A DNA stretch of 64,000 nt from Streptomyces justiciae (GTDB lineage Bacteria > Actinomycetota > Actinomycetes > Streptomycetales > Streptomycetaceae): NCBI RefSeq assembly GCF_015163075.1, contig NZ_JADDXU010000005.1:496001-560000 (forward strand). Direction: 5' to 3'. Below, one piece after another: positions 57,601 to 64,000 of this stretch. The position numbers and the translations under genes are program-made. The notes beneath the pieces are model-generated. The model saw only the letters and a program-made list of their open reading frames with translations. It was not told the DNA's origin and searched no databases. The number at the start of each line of letters is the position of its first letter. Positions within the stretch are counted from its first letter, which is position 1.

Positions 57601-58526
57601 ACTTTCTCCCAGTGGTGACAGGCGACCTGGTGGCCGTCCACCCGTACCGGTTCCGGCTCCTCGCGTCGGCACACGTCCGTCGCGCGCGTGCACCGAGGTG
57701 CGAAGGCGCAGCCCGGCGGCAGCGCGTCCGGGGTCGGGGGCATGCCGGGGAGGGTGGGGAGGCGGCGACCTCGGGCGGTCTGCGGGAGGCAGGCCAGCAG
57801 TCCCGCCGTGTAGGGGGCGAGAGGGTGTTCCAACACGTCCCGCACCGGGCCTAGTTCGGTCATCCGGCCGGCGTACATCACCAGCGCGCGGTCCGCGTGT
57901 CGTCGTACCGCGTCCAGGTCGTGCGTGACCAGCACGAGCGCCGCGCCCACGGCTTCCCGCTGCTCGGTGAGGAGGTGGAGGACCTGGTCGCGGCGCTCCT
58001 CGTCGAGGGCGGTGGTGGGTTCGTCGGCGACCAGGACGTCGGGTTCGTTGATCGTGGCCATCGCGACGACCGCGCGCTGCCGCATGCCACCGGAGAACTC
58101 GTGCGGATATGACCGTGCCCGGCGCGCGGCGTCCGGGATGCCCACCCGGTCGAGCGCCGCCACCGCCCTGGCCCTGGCCTCCGCACGGGAGACCCGGGCC
58201 ACCGACCGTACGGCGGTGGCGAGTTGGTCGCCCACCGGGTGCACGGGGGAGAGTGCGGACAGGGCGTCCTGGGGGACGAGGGCGATACGGCGGCCGCGAG
58301 CGGTCGACAAGTCCGGCCGCACGGAGCCTGTTTGAACGGCATCGGACGGCAGCATCCCGAGGAGCGCCCGCGCTGTCAGGGACTTGCCCGCGCCCGACTC
58401 GCCGACCAAGGCGAGGACTTCGCCCGCGTGGACGTCGAAGGAGAGTCCCCGGACCACCTCGACGCCGTCGAAGGCGATGCGCAGATCGCGTACGGAGAGC
58501 AGGGGGTCAGACGCCGACTGGGTCAA
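57597..58526 (-). CDS. Opp/Nik-type ABC transporter ATPase (OppD-like, second system)
   Basis: A 309-aa ATPase with Walker A GESGAGKS, the signature FSGGMRQR, Walker B VLVADEPTTALD, the H loop VTHDLDAV, and a C-terminal oligo_HPY segment with GCAFAPRCTRA containing Cys residues. The most likely start is TTG at 58526, which has AGGAAGG 11 bases upstream and lies inside the last codons of the permease gene; no ATG or GTG in frame precedes the conserved LLSVRDLRIAF. It overlaps both neighbours and should pair with the OppF-like ATPase. Confidence 0.86.
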   Translation of the reverse strand: MTQSASDPLLSVRDLRIAFDGVEVVRGLSFDVHAGEVLALVGESGAGKSLTARALLGMLPSDAVQTGSVRPDLSTARGRRIALVPQDALSALSPVHPVGDQLATAVRSVARVSRAEARARAVAALDRVGIPDAARRARSYPHEFSGGMRQRAVVAMATINEPDVLVADEPTTALDEERRDQVLHLLTEQREAVGAALVLVTHDLDAVRRHADRALVMYAGRMTELGPVRDVLEHPLAPYTAGLLACLPQTARGRRLPTLPGMPPTPDALPPGCAFAPRCTRATDVCRREEPEPVRVDGHQVACHHWEKV

Positions 58527-60318
58527 CGGAGGTCACCTTCCTTCTTTCGCTGCTACGAGGCGCGCGGCGCCCTTGCGCGTACGCCGCCCCCGATACCGCG
58601 AGCCCCGCCAGCAGGGCCAGCGCCACTGCCGGGGCGAGGGCGGCCCAGGGGGCGCGTTCGACGTAGGCGCGGGACTCGTCGAGGAGCAGGCCCCACTCCG
58701 GGGCGGGCGGCTGGGCGCCCAGGCCCAGGAAGCCGAGGGAGGCCAGGGCGAGGGCGATGCCGGGCAGCCGGAGGAGGGCGTGCCGGGCGACCGGGGCGGC
58801 GACGGACGGCAGGACGTGCCGGGTGAGGATCCACCATGGGGGTGCGCCGATGGCGCGTTGGGCCAGCAGGAACGAGGACGCGCGTACTTCCTGGACCAGT
58901 GCCGCCGCGTGTGCGGCCAGCGGTGGCCAGGAGATCAGGGCGACCGCGAGGGCCGCGCCGCCGGTGCCGGGGCCCGCCGCCGCGGCGACCAGGATGCCGA
59001 CGATGACCGGGGGGAGGGCGTTGGCGATGTCGGCCGCGCCGGCGGCGATGCCGGGGAGGAAGCCGAGCGCGAGGGCGACCAGCAGGCTCAGCAGGCAGAC
59101 GGCGGCGGCCGTGCCGACGGTGGGGGCGGCGCCGTGACCGAGCCGGGCGAGGACGTCACGGCCGAGGCCGTCGGTGCCGAGGGGGTGGGACCAGGAGGGC
59201 GCGGCGAGCCGGTCGGCGGTGTGGACGGCGTACGGGTCGCGCAGCAGGCCCCAGCCGATCGCCGCGGCGAGGAGTGTGAACAGGATCAACGGGACCGCCG
59301 GGTGTGTACGGACCGGGCGAGCGGGAGGCAGCGCGAGGGAGGCGTCACGCAGGGCGGGGCCCAGCAGCCGACGCCGTGTGAACGCCGCCAGCGCCCCCAT
59401 GACCAACCCGAGCGTCAACAGCGCCAGCACTGCCCCCTGGAGCAGCGGCAGATCCTGCGACTTGGCCGCGCCGAGCGCCGTACGCCCGATCCCGGGCACC
59501 GCGAACACGGTCTCCACGGCGACCGCGCCACCCGTCAGCCCCACGGCGGCCATCCCGAACTGCGGGACGAGCGGCGGCAGTACGCGCTTCAGCGCGGCCC
59601 CCGCGATCAGCCGTCGGCTCACCCCGGCGCCCCGCCACAGCTCCACCCACCGTTCGTCCAGCACCCCCGGCAGCGCGTCCGCGACCAGCCGCCCCAGCAG
59701 CCCGCCCGCCGGCACCCCGAGCGCGAGCGCGGGCAGCACCATGTACTGAGGCCCCTGCCACCCCGACGTCGGCAGCCACCCCAGCCACACCCCGCACACC
59801 AGCAGCGCGACGGTGGCCAGCAGGAACTCGGGCACGGCCGCGAGCATCGCCGCGAACGCCCCGGCCGACCGCCGCCCCCGCACCAGCACCGGCGCGACCA
59901 GCGCACAGGCCAGCACCAGGGCGACGCCGAAGGCCGCCCCCATCAAGGCCAGCGAAACCTGCAACCCGGCCACGACCGAGGGCAGCACCTCGGTCCCCGA
60001 CACCCATGACGTACCGAGGTCCCCGCGCACCAGCCCGGACGCCCAACTCCCCAGCAGCGACAGGGGACCGGCGTCCAGCCCGAGATCCCGCCGTACGGCG
60101 TCCAGCGCCTCCTTCGTCGGCTCCTGCTCGGCGGACCGGGCGCGCAGGACGGTGAGGGCGGGGTCCTTGCCGGAGAGCCAGGGGAGGAGACCCACGGCGG
60201 CGACCACCGCGAGGAGGCCGAGAGCGCGGGTCACTCCGGCGGCGGAGGGCAACGCCCGCGTCCAGGGCCGCACTTGCCACGCCTTCCTGGGGCTGGGCCC
60301 TGCTTTCGCCACGCTCAC
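58507..60318 (-). CDS. Fused OppB-OppC-type ABC permease
   Basis: A 603-aa membrane protein made of two complete permeases. The first half (to about residue 310) is OppB-like: VRRDLGLDAGPLSLLGSW, an EAA loop around VELWRGAGVSRRLIAGAALK, and TVFAVPGIGRTALGAAKSQD. The second half is OppC-like: HPLGTDGLGRDVLARLGHG, an EAA loop around LLAQRAIGAPPWWILTRHVL, and LGFLGLGAQPPAPEWG. About 12 helices in all. GTG 60318 overlaps the stop of the binding-protein gene (GTGA). In most systems these are two genes; fusion fixes a 1:1 ratio. It forms the whole channel of the second transporter. Confidence 0.9.
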   Translation of the reverse strand: MSVAKAGPSPRKAWQVRPWTRALPSAAGVTRALGLLAVVAAVGLLPWLSGKDPALTVLRARSAEQEPTKEALDAVRRDLGLDAGPLSLLGSWASGLVRGDLGTSWVSGTEVLPSVVAGLQVSLALMGAAFGVALVLACALVAPVLVRGRRSAGAFAAMLAAVPEFLLATVALLVCGVWLGWLPTSGWQGPQYMVLPALALGVPAGGLLGRLVADALPGVLDERWVELWRGAGVSRRLIAGAALKRVLPPLVPQFGMAAVGLTGGAVAVETVFAVPGIGRTALGAAKSQDLPLLQGAVLALLTLGLVMGALAAFTRRRLLGPALRDASLALPPARPVRTHPAVPLILFTLLAAAIGWGLLRDPYAVHTADRLAAPSWSHPLGTDGLGRDVLARLGHGAAPTVGTAAAVCLLSLLVALALGFLPGIAAGAADIANALPPVIVGILVAAAAGPGTGGAALAVALISWPPLAAHAAALVQEVRASSFLLAQRAIGAPPWWILTRHVLPSVAAPVARHALLRLPGIALALASLGFLGLGAQPPAPEWGLLLDESRAYVERAPWAALAPAVALALLAGLAVSGAAYAQGRRAPRSSERRKVTSVDPVGV

Positions 60319-61805
60319 TTGACGTACGTGTCCGCGGTGACCAGCTCCCGCTCGCGCGGGTCGTGCGCGGCGCCGACGACCCCGGTGGCGTCGCCCTGGA
60401 TCACCCGCTCGTGGAGCATCGGGATCGCGGCGTCGGTGGCCAGCACGGCGGCCTCGGCGGCGATGACCGCCTTCCGCCGGGCCTCACCCGTGCCGGTCCC
60501 GGCGGCCTTCTTCAACGCCGCGTCCACCTGGGCGTCGGCGAGCTGGGAGATGTTGAAGGAGCCGTCGGAGGCGAAGTCGCTGTAGAGGTAGGCGGCCGGG
60601 TCGCCCGAGTCGAGGACGGTGGCGCGGGACAGGATGAACGCGTCGAACTCCCCGGCGAGCGCGTCGGTTTCGATGTTGGCGTACTCGCGGATCTCCAGCT
60701 TGACCTTGAACCCGGCCTTCTGGAGCTGCTGTTGCAGCGTGGCCGCGACCTCGGGCAGTTCGGCGCGGTCGGTGAAGGTGCCGATGGTGATCGTCCGCCC
60801 GTCCGGCTTCTCGGCGGCGGCGCGCTTGACGTCCGACCGCAACTCGGCCGCCCACGGCAGCGCGGGCCCCAGCAGCCCCTCGGCGATATCGGCGCGCCCC
60901 TCGTACACGCCCTCCACGATCGACTTGGCGTCGATCGCCTCACGGGCGGCGGCGCGCAGGCCGGCGTCGCGGAAGGGCCCGTCGGAGGTGTTGAGGTAGA
61001 GGGTGTTGGTGCGCGGCATCGGCACCTCGGTGACGAGTTCCTCGTCCAGCAGCGCGGCCTGCGACACCGGGACGGCCTCGACGATGTCGGCCTCGCCGCT
61101 CCTGAGCGCGGCGGCGCGCGCGGTGCCGTCGGGGACGAACTTCACGTCGATTCCCGGGGACTTGGCCTGCTCGCCCCAGTAGCCGTCGTAGCGGTCGAGA
61201 GCGGCGGAGGAGGTGCCGTTGACCTTGGTGAGTTCGAAGGGGCCGGTGCCGGCGCCGACGGGATTCACGGTCTTCCCGCGGTACGCCTTCGCCGCGAGGA
61301 TCGACAGCTGGGGCGAGCTGAGCCGCTGCGGGACGAGGGGGTCCTCGTCGGCCGTGGTGACGGTGACCGTGTCGGAGTCCTGGGCCTGCACGGTCAGTTC
61401 GACGCCGTCGAGGATGCGGGGCTTGGGGGATGCGGTGGCGGCGGTGGTGAGCGACCGTACGACCGCCTTCGCGTCGAGCTCGCTGCCGTCGTGGAAGGTG
61501 ACGCCGTCGCGTATCTCGAAAGTCCAAGTACGGCCGCTCTGCTGCCACTTGGTGGCGAGCGCGGGCTCGGCGTCCCCGTCGGCGTCCAGCTTCACCAGCG
61601 TCTCGGCCGTCGACCAGCGGGACAGTTTGAACGCGTCGTCCGACAACGGGGAGAGCCCCGAGCGCGGCGGCTGCATCATCGCGACGCGGACGCGTTTGCC
61701 GTCGCCCTCGGCGGCGGAGTCCGCCCCGGAGAAGCAGCCGGTGAGCAGTGCGGACGTCGCCGTGAGGGCGGTGACGGGGAGCAGACGGCGAGCGGGCAGG
61801 CGCAC
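60315..61805 (-). CDS. ABC transporter substrate-binding lipoprotein, SBP_bac_5 family (second system)
   Basis: A 496-aa exported lipoprotein. The signal LLPVTALTATSALLTGC gives the lipobox LLTGC near residue 20. The mature part has family segments LKLDADGDAEPALATKWQQS, TWTFEIRDGVTFHDGSELDA and, later, GTGPFELTKVNGTSSAALDR. The same family covers peptide, nickel, metallophore and sugar binding, and the sequence does not fix the ligand. GTG 61805 has GGAGGG five bases upstream. A Zur-like inverted repeat lies 57 bases upstream, between likely -35 and -10 boxes, suggesting a metal or metal-chelate cargo. It is the first gene of a four-gene transporter. Confidence 0.9.
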   Translation of the reverse strand: MRLPARRLLPVTALTATSALLTGCFSGADSAAEGDGKRVRVAMMQPPRSGLSPLSDDAFKLSRWSTAETLVKLDADGDAEPALATKWQQSGRTWTFEIRDGVTFHDGSELDAKAVVRSLTTAATASPKPRILDGVELTVQAQDSDTVTVTTADEDPLVPQRLSSPQLSILAAKAYRGKTVNPVGAGTGPFELTKVNGTSSAALDRYDGYWGEQAKSPGIDVKFVPDGTARAAALRSGEADIVEAVPVSQAALLDEELVTEVPMPRTNTLYLNTSDGPFRDAGLRAAAREAIDAKSIVEGVYEGRADIAEGLLGPALPWAAELRSDVKRAAAEKPDGRTITIGTFTDRAELPEVAATLQQQLQKAGFKVKLEIREYANIETDALAGEFDAFILSRATVLDSGDPAAYLYSDFASDGSFNISQLADAQVDAALKKAAGTGTGEARRKAVIAAEAAVLATDAAIPMLHERVIQGDATGVVGAAHDPRERELVTADTYVK

Positions 61806-61861
61806 GGGACCCTCCGGGTAAAGAGGTGGTCAAGAGACGGTGTGCGCCGACCGTAGCATGA

Positions 61862-61876
61862 TGACAATCGTTTTCA
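61862..61876 (-). promoter_or_regulatory. Zur-like box upstream of the second transporter
   Basis: TGACAAT-C-GTTTTCA (reading TGAAAACGATTGTCA on the gene strand) is a 7-1-7 AT-rich inverted repeat like the actinobacterial Zur box (TGAAAATGATTTTCA-like). On the minus strand TTACTG and TACGGT flank it with 19 bases between, so bound protein would cover the promoter. Its AT content stands out against this GC-rich region. Confidence 0.6.
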
Positions 61877-61916
61877 GTAATCGCCTCGGCTCCCCGTTTC
61901 CCGGGCTGCCCCCGGC

Positions 61917-62339
61917 TCAGTCGGACGTGTGGTGATACCTCTCCGCCAGCCGGGCCAGGGCGACCGCGCCGAGCAGTAGGCCGAAGTCGCGCAGGGCGAT
62001 GTCGTAGTAGTCCGGGATGGTCAGCAGGTTGACGATGATCCCGGCCAGCCATCCGGCCACCAGCCAGCCGCCGAAGTGGGGTGCGACGGCGACGACGAGG
62101 CCCGCGACGATCTCGATGACGCCCACCGCGTACATGGCCTGCTGGGCGCTGCCCGGAACGATGTCGTCGATCCACGGCGCGAGGTAACCGGGCCAGTCGA
62201 CGAGCCAGTTGGTGAACTTGTCCAGGCCGAACAGGATCGGCGCCACCGTGAACCCGATGCGCAGGACGGCGAACGCCTGGTAGCCGGGGTCGGCGAGGGA
62301 TTCCCGGGGGCGTGGGGTGGCTGCTGGTGCTGAGGTCAT
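61917..62339 (-). CDS. DoxX-family membrane protein
   Basis: A 140-aa protein with four membrane helices, matching the DoxX family: LRIGFTVAPILFGLDKFTNWL in the first helix, QQAMYAVGVIEIVAGLVVAV, and GWLAGIIVNLLTIPDYYDIALRDFGLLLGAV at the end. DoxX proteins occur with oxidoreductases and redox-stress functions. I chose ATG 62339; the frame begins ten codons earlier without support. It is divergent from a Cys-rich HTH regulator with 90 bases between starts, and a good inverted repeat lies there, so it is probably regulated by that protein. Confidence 0.85.
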   Translation of the reverse strand: MTSAPAATPRPRESLADPGYQAFAVLRIGFTVAPILFGLDKFTNWLVDWPGYLAPWIDDIVPGSAQQAMYAVGVIEIVAGLVVAVAPHFGGWLVAGWLAGIIVNLLTIPDYYDIALRDFGLLLGAVALARLAERYHHTSD

Positions 62340-62350
62340 GGCGACTCTCC

Positions 62351-62380
62351 TTCTATCAACAACTCTCACTAGTTATAGAA
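62351..62380. promoter_or_regulatory. Operator-like inverted repeat between DoxX and the HTH regulator
   Basis: TTCTATCAAC (62351-62360) and GTTATAGAA (62372-62380) are inverted copies with one base difference, 11 bases apart, 12 bases upstream of the DoxX start. It is AT-rich and well placed for autorepression by the divergent regulator. Confidence 0.65.
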
Positions 62381-62416
62381 GCGCTCCAGCTCTCTTTAGT
62401 CAACCGCCGCTGCTTT

Positions 62417-62422
62417 TACACT
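62417..62422 (+). promoter_or_regulatory. -10 box of the Cys-rich regulator gene
   Basis: TACACT ends seven bases before the GTG at 62430, predicting a leaderless transcript and supporting that start over the GTG at 62424. Confidence 0.6.
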
Positions 62423-62429
62423 GGTGTTC

Positions 62430-63125
62430 GTGACCGCTCCGAAGGCAGCAGCACCCGATCCCGACGTCTCCGCCGTCGCCGCGCTGGACGAACCCACTCG
62501 CCGGAGGCTGTACGACCATGTCGTGCGCGCCCCCGGACCGGTCGGACGCGACGAGGCCGCGGCCGCCCTGGGGCTCGCCCGGCAGACCGCGGCCTTCCAT
62601 CTCGACAAGCTGGCCGAGGAATCACTGCTCGACGTGGTCTACGAGCGCCGCAGCGGACGCTCCGGCCCCGGCGCGGGCCGCCCCGCCAAGCTCTACAAAC
62701 GCTCCGCCCGGCAGATCACCGTCAACCTGCCCGAGCGGCACTACGAACTGGCCGGCCGGCTCCTCGCCCAGGCCCTGGAGGAGTCCGAGGTCACGGGCGA
62801 GCCGACCCGGACCGTCCTGCACCGCAAGGCCCACGAGCTGGGCCTATGGCTGGCCGAAGAGGACGACGGCGAGGGCGTGTTCGACCTGCTGGAGCGCTAC
62901 GGCTTTGAACCCCGGCGCGACGGGGCGACCGTCGTCCTCGACAACTGCCCCTTCCACGCCCTGGCGCGCGACCACACGCAGACCGTGTGCGGCATGAACC
63001 TGCATCTGATGAGGGGGGTGCTGCGCGGCCTCGACGAAAACGGCTCCGGCGAGAGCGGCTTCGAGGCATGCCTGGCCCCCGAGCCCGGCCACTGCTGCGT
63101 GCGCCTCAAGCCGACCTCACCCTGA
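62430..63125 (+). CDS. HTH regulator with C-terminal Cys cluster (possible Fe-S or metal sensor)
   Basis: A 231-aa regulator. The N-terminal ArsR/DeoR-like winged HTH covers about residues 15-90 (LDEPTRRRLYDHVVRAPG, LGLARQTAAFHLDKLAEESL). The C-terminal region carries CPFHALARDHTQTVCGMNLH, then ACLAPEPGHCCVRL: spacing C-x13-C-x26-C-x7-C-C. Similar arrangements in SufR-type proteins bind an iron-sulfur cluster, so redox or iron sensing is likely, though the spacing is not identical. It is divergent from DoxX and probably represses it through the inverted repeat. GTG 62430 is taken because it directly follows a -10 box. Confidence 0.82.
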   Translation: MTAPKAAAPDPDVSAVAALDEPTRRRLYDHVVRAPGPVGRDEAAAALGLARQTAAFHLDKLAEESLLDVVYERRSGRSGPGAGRPAKLYKRSARQITVNLPERHYELAGRLLAQALEESEVTGEPTRTVLHRKAHELGLWLAEEDDGEGVFDLLERYGFEPRRDGATVVLDNCPFHALARDHTQTVCGMNLHLMRGVLRGLDENGSGESGFEACLAPEPGHCCVRLKPTSP

Positions 63126-63138
63126 CCCCTCGCCTCGC

Positions 63139-64000
63139 CTAGAGGCGTGCCCCCTTCAACGCCATGTGCAGCAGCAGCCGGTCCTCGCCGTCGTCCAGGT
63201 CGAGGCCGGTCAGCTGCTCGACCCGGGACAGGCGGTAGTAGAGCGTCTGCCGGTGGATGCCCAGCTCCGCCGCCGTGCGGCCGGCCTGCCCCGCGCAGTC
63301 GAGGTACGTCTCGGCGGTGCGCGCGAGGTCGCGGTGGGCGGGGGAGAGGAGGGGGCGTACGGCGGGGTCGTGGGCCGTGTCCGCGGGGAGCGCGGTCAGC
63401 AGGCGGTAGGGGCCGATGGCGGACCAGTGTGCGATCGGGCCCAGCGCCGGTTCCGCCAGGGCGGCGCGGGCCGCGGCCGAGGCCTCCTGCCAGGCCGCCG
63501 GCAGGTCGGCCAGGTTCGTGCGGGGTTCGCCGACACCGGCGGCACGGGCGGCGCCGGCGGCACGGGCGGCCCCGGCCTCGGTCTCGCCGAGCAGCCGTTG
63601 TGCCGCCGTCAGCGCGGGGGTCCGTGCCTCCGGGGACCGCAGCCTGACCAGGAGCGCGAGGCTGTGGGCCGTCGTGCCCCACGGCACCGTGCACAGCGCC
63701 GTCGCGTGCGGGACCGTACGGGCCGACGGGGCGTCGTCCGGGTCGGCGGACGGCCACGGGGCGACGCACACCACCGCGTGCGGGCCGTCGCCGCGCGGGC
63801 CGAGAGCCGTACGCAGCGCCGCCACCGCCATGTCGCCCTGCCAGCCGCGCTCGGCGGTCAGTACCGCCCGCAACTCCCGGCTCAGATCCGCCCCGTGCTG
63901 TGCCTCGTCCGCGAGCAGCGCGCCGATGCGGACGGTCACCTCCATGGCGGCGGTCAGCTGGGCGTCGGTGGGCCCGGGGTCGGACTCCAGCAGCCAGACG
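63139..64000 (-). CDS. PucR/CdaR-type HTH regulator, 5' end outside window
   Basis: At least 287 codons are visible, open to the right edge. The C-terminus is a typical PucR HTH: AGRTAAELGIHRQTLYYRLSRVEQLTGLDLDDGEDRLLLHMALKG (residues near the end). Before it are helical regions rich in Ala and Arg. An internal ATG at 63945 is in frame but the sequence before it (VWLLESDPGPTDAQLTAAM) reads as protein, so it is not the true start. Such regulators respond to metabolites (for example purines or amino acids) and often control adjacent catabolic genes. Target and ligand are unknown. Confidence 0.8.
   Translation of the reverse strand, partial: VWLLESDPGPTDAQLTAAMEVTVRIGALLADEAQHGADLSRELRAVLTAERGWQGDMAVAALRTALGPRGDGPHAVVCVAPWPSADPDDAPSARTVPHATALCTVPWGTTAHSLALLVRLRSPEARTPALTAAQRLLGETEAGAARAAGAARAAGVGEPRTNLADLPAAWQEASAAARAALAEPALGPIAHWSAIGPYRLLTALPADTAHDPAVRPLLSPAHRDLARTAETYLDCAGQAGRTAAELGIHRQTLYYRLSRVEQLTGLDLDDGEDRLLLHMALKGARL

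Noticed and set aside
58507..60318. Two permease genes joined by a sequencing error
   Set aside because: The linker is in frame, of normal composition, and gene starts on both sides keep the usual four-base overlaps, so a true fusion is more likely.
61862..61876. Iron box (DmdR/IdeR type)
   Set aside because: The sequence lacks the TTAGGTTAGGCTAACCTAA pattern and fits the zinc-type repeat better.

Overview
The window is a stretch of chromosome from a Streptomyces or close relative. It has very high G+C with strong third-position GC bias, GTG starts, several -10 boxes placed so that the mRNA would be leaderless, rare TTA codons, and actinobacterial families such as an RmdB-type GGDEF/EAL protein, SseB-like pairs and a LAL regulator. 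From memory, gene content and order resemble the gcvT - opp - ligA - gatCAB - ilvBNC - serA region of S. coelicolor. No tRNA, rRNA, phage, transposase or CRISPR array was seen.

Layout. 0-1.2 kb: start of gcvT (runs off the left edge, minus strand) behind a tandem glycine riboswitch. 1.2-3.7 kb: P-loop protein and two SseB-like proteins. 4-10.4 kb: complete oligopeptide ABC transporter in the order C-A-B-D-F. 10.4-17.6 kb: secreted M1 metallopeptidase (TTA at codon 9), TRIC-type channel, membrane-anchored esterase, thioesterase, WYL regulator, repeat-rich lipoprotein, TetR regulator and two small membrane proteins. 17.6-26.4 kb: cysteine desulfurase and MnmA (tRNA 2-thiolation) around a divergent Tat-exported amidase, then alpha/beta hydrolase, DUF427, LOG protein, SDR, stand-alone MetE core and LigA. 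26.7-29.5 kb: RmdB-type GGDEF/EAL protein (TTA codon) and a cupin. 29.6-33.2 kb: gatC-gatA-small membrane protein-gatB. 33.2-45.7 kb: methyltransferase, MMPL transporter with GNAT enzyme, membrane proteins, a small basic protein translationally coupled to a 1089-aa LAL regulator, DUF6191-like protein, PQQ-type sugar dehydrogenase lipoprotein, a block of ~50-bp tandem repeats, aldo/keto reductase and 2-hydroxyacid dehydrogenase. 45.9-49.1 kb: CdgD-like PAS-GGDEF-EAL protein. 49.1-54.8 kb: branched-chain attenuator, ilvB-ilvN-ilvC and serA. 54.8-56.9 kb: divergent MFS/TetR pair. 56.9-61.8 kb: second Opp/Nik-type transporter with its two permeases fused, behind a Zur-like box. 61.9-64 kb: DoxX protein, divergent Cys-rich HTH regulator, and a PucR-type regulator cut by the right edge.

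Most of the region is housekeeping (glycine cleavage, tRNA charging and thiolation, DNA ligation, amino acid synthesis) mixed with nutrient import and c-di-GMP signalling. The most unusual items are the Zur-box fused-permease transporter, the DoxX/Cys-cluster regulator pair, the four 13-bp repeats that exactly fill the gap between two divergent -10 boxes, two TTA codons (one in a c-di-GMP enzyme), a membrane protein inside the gatCAB operon, and several stop-spanning or intergenic tandem repeats.
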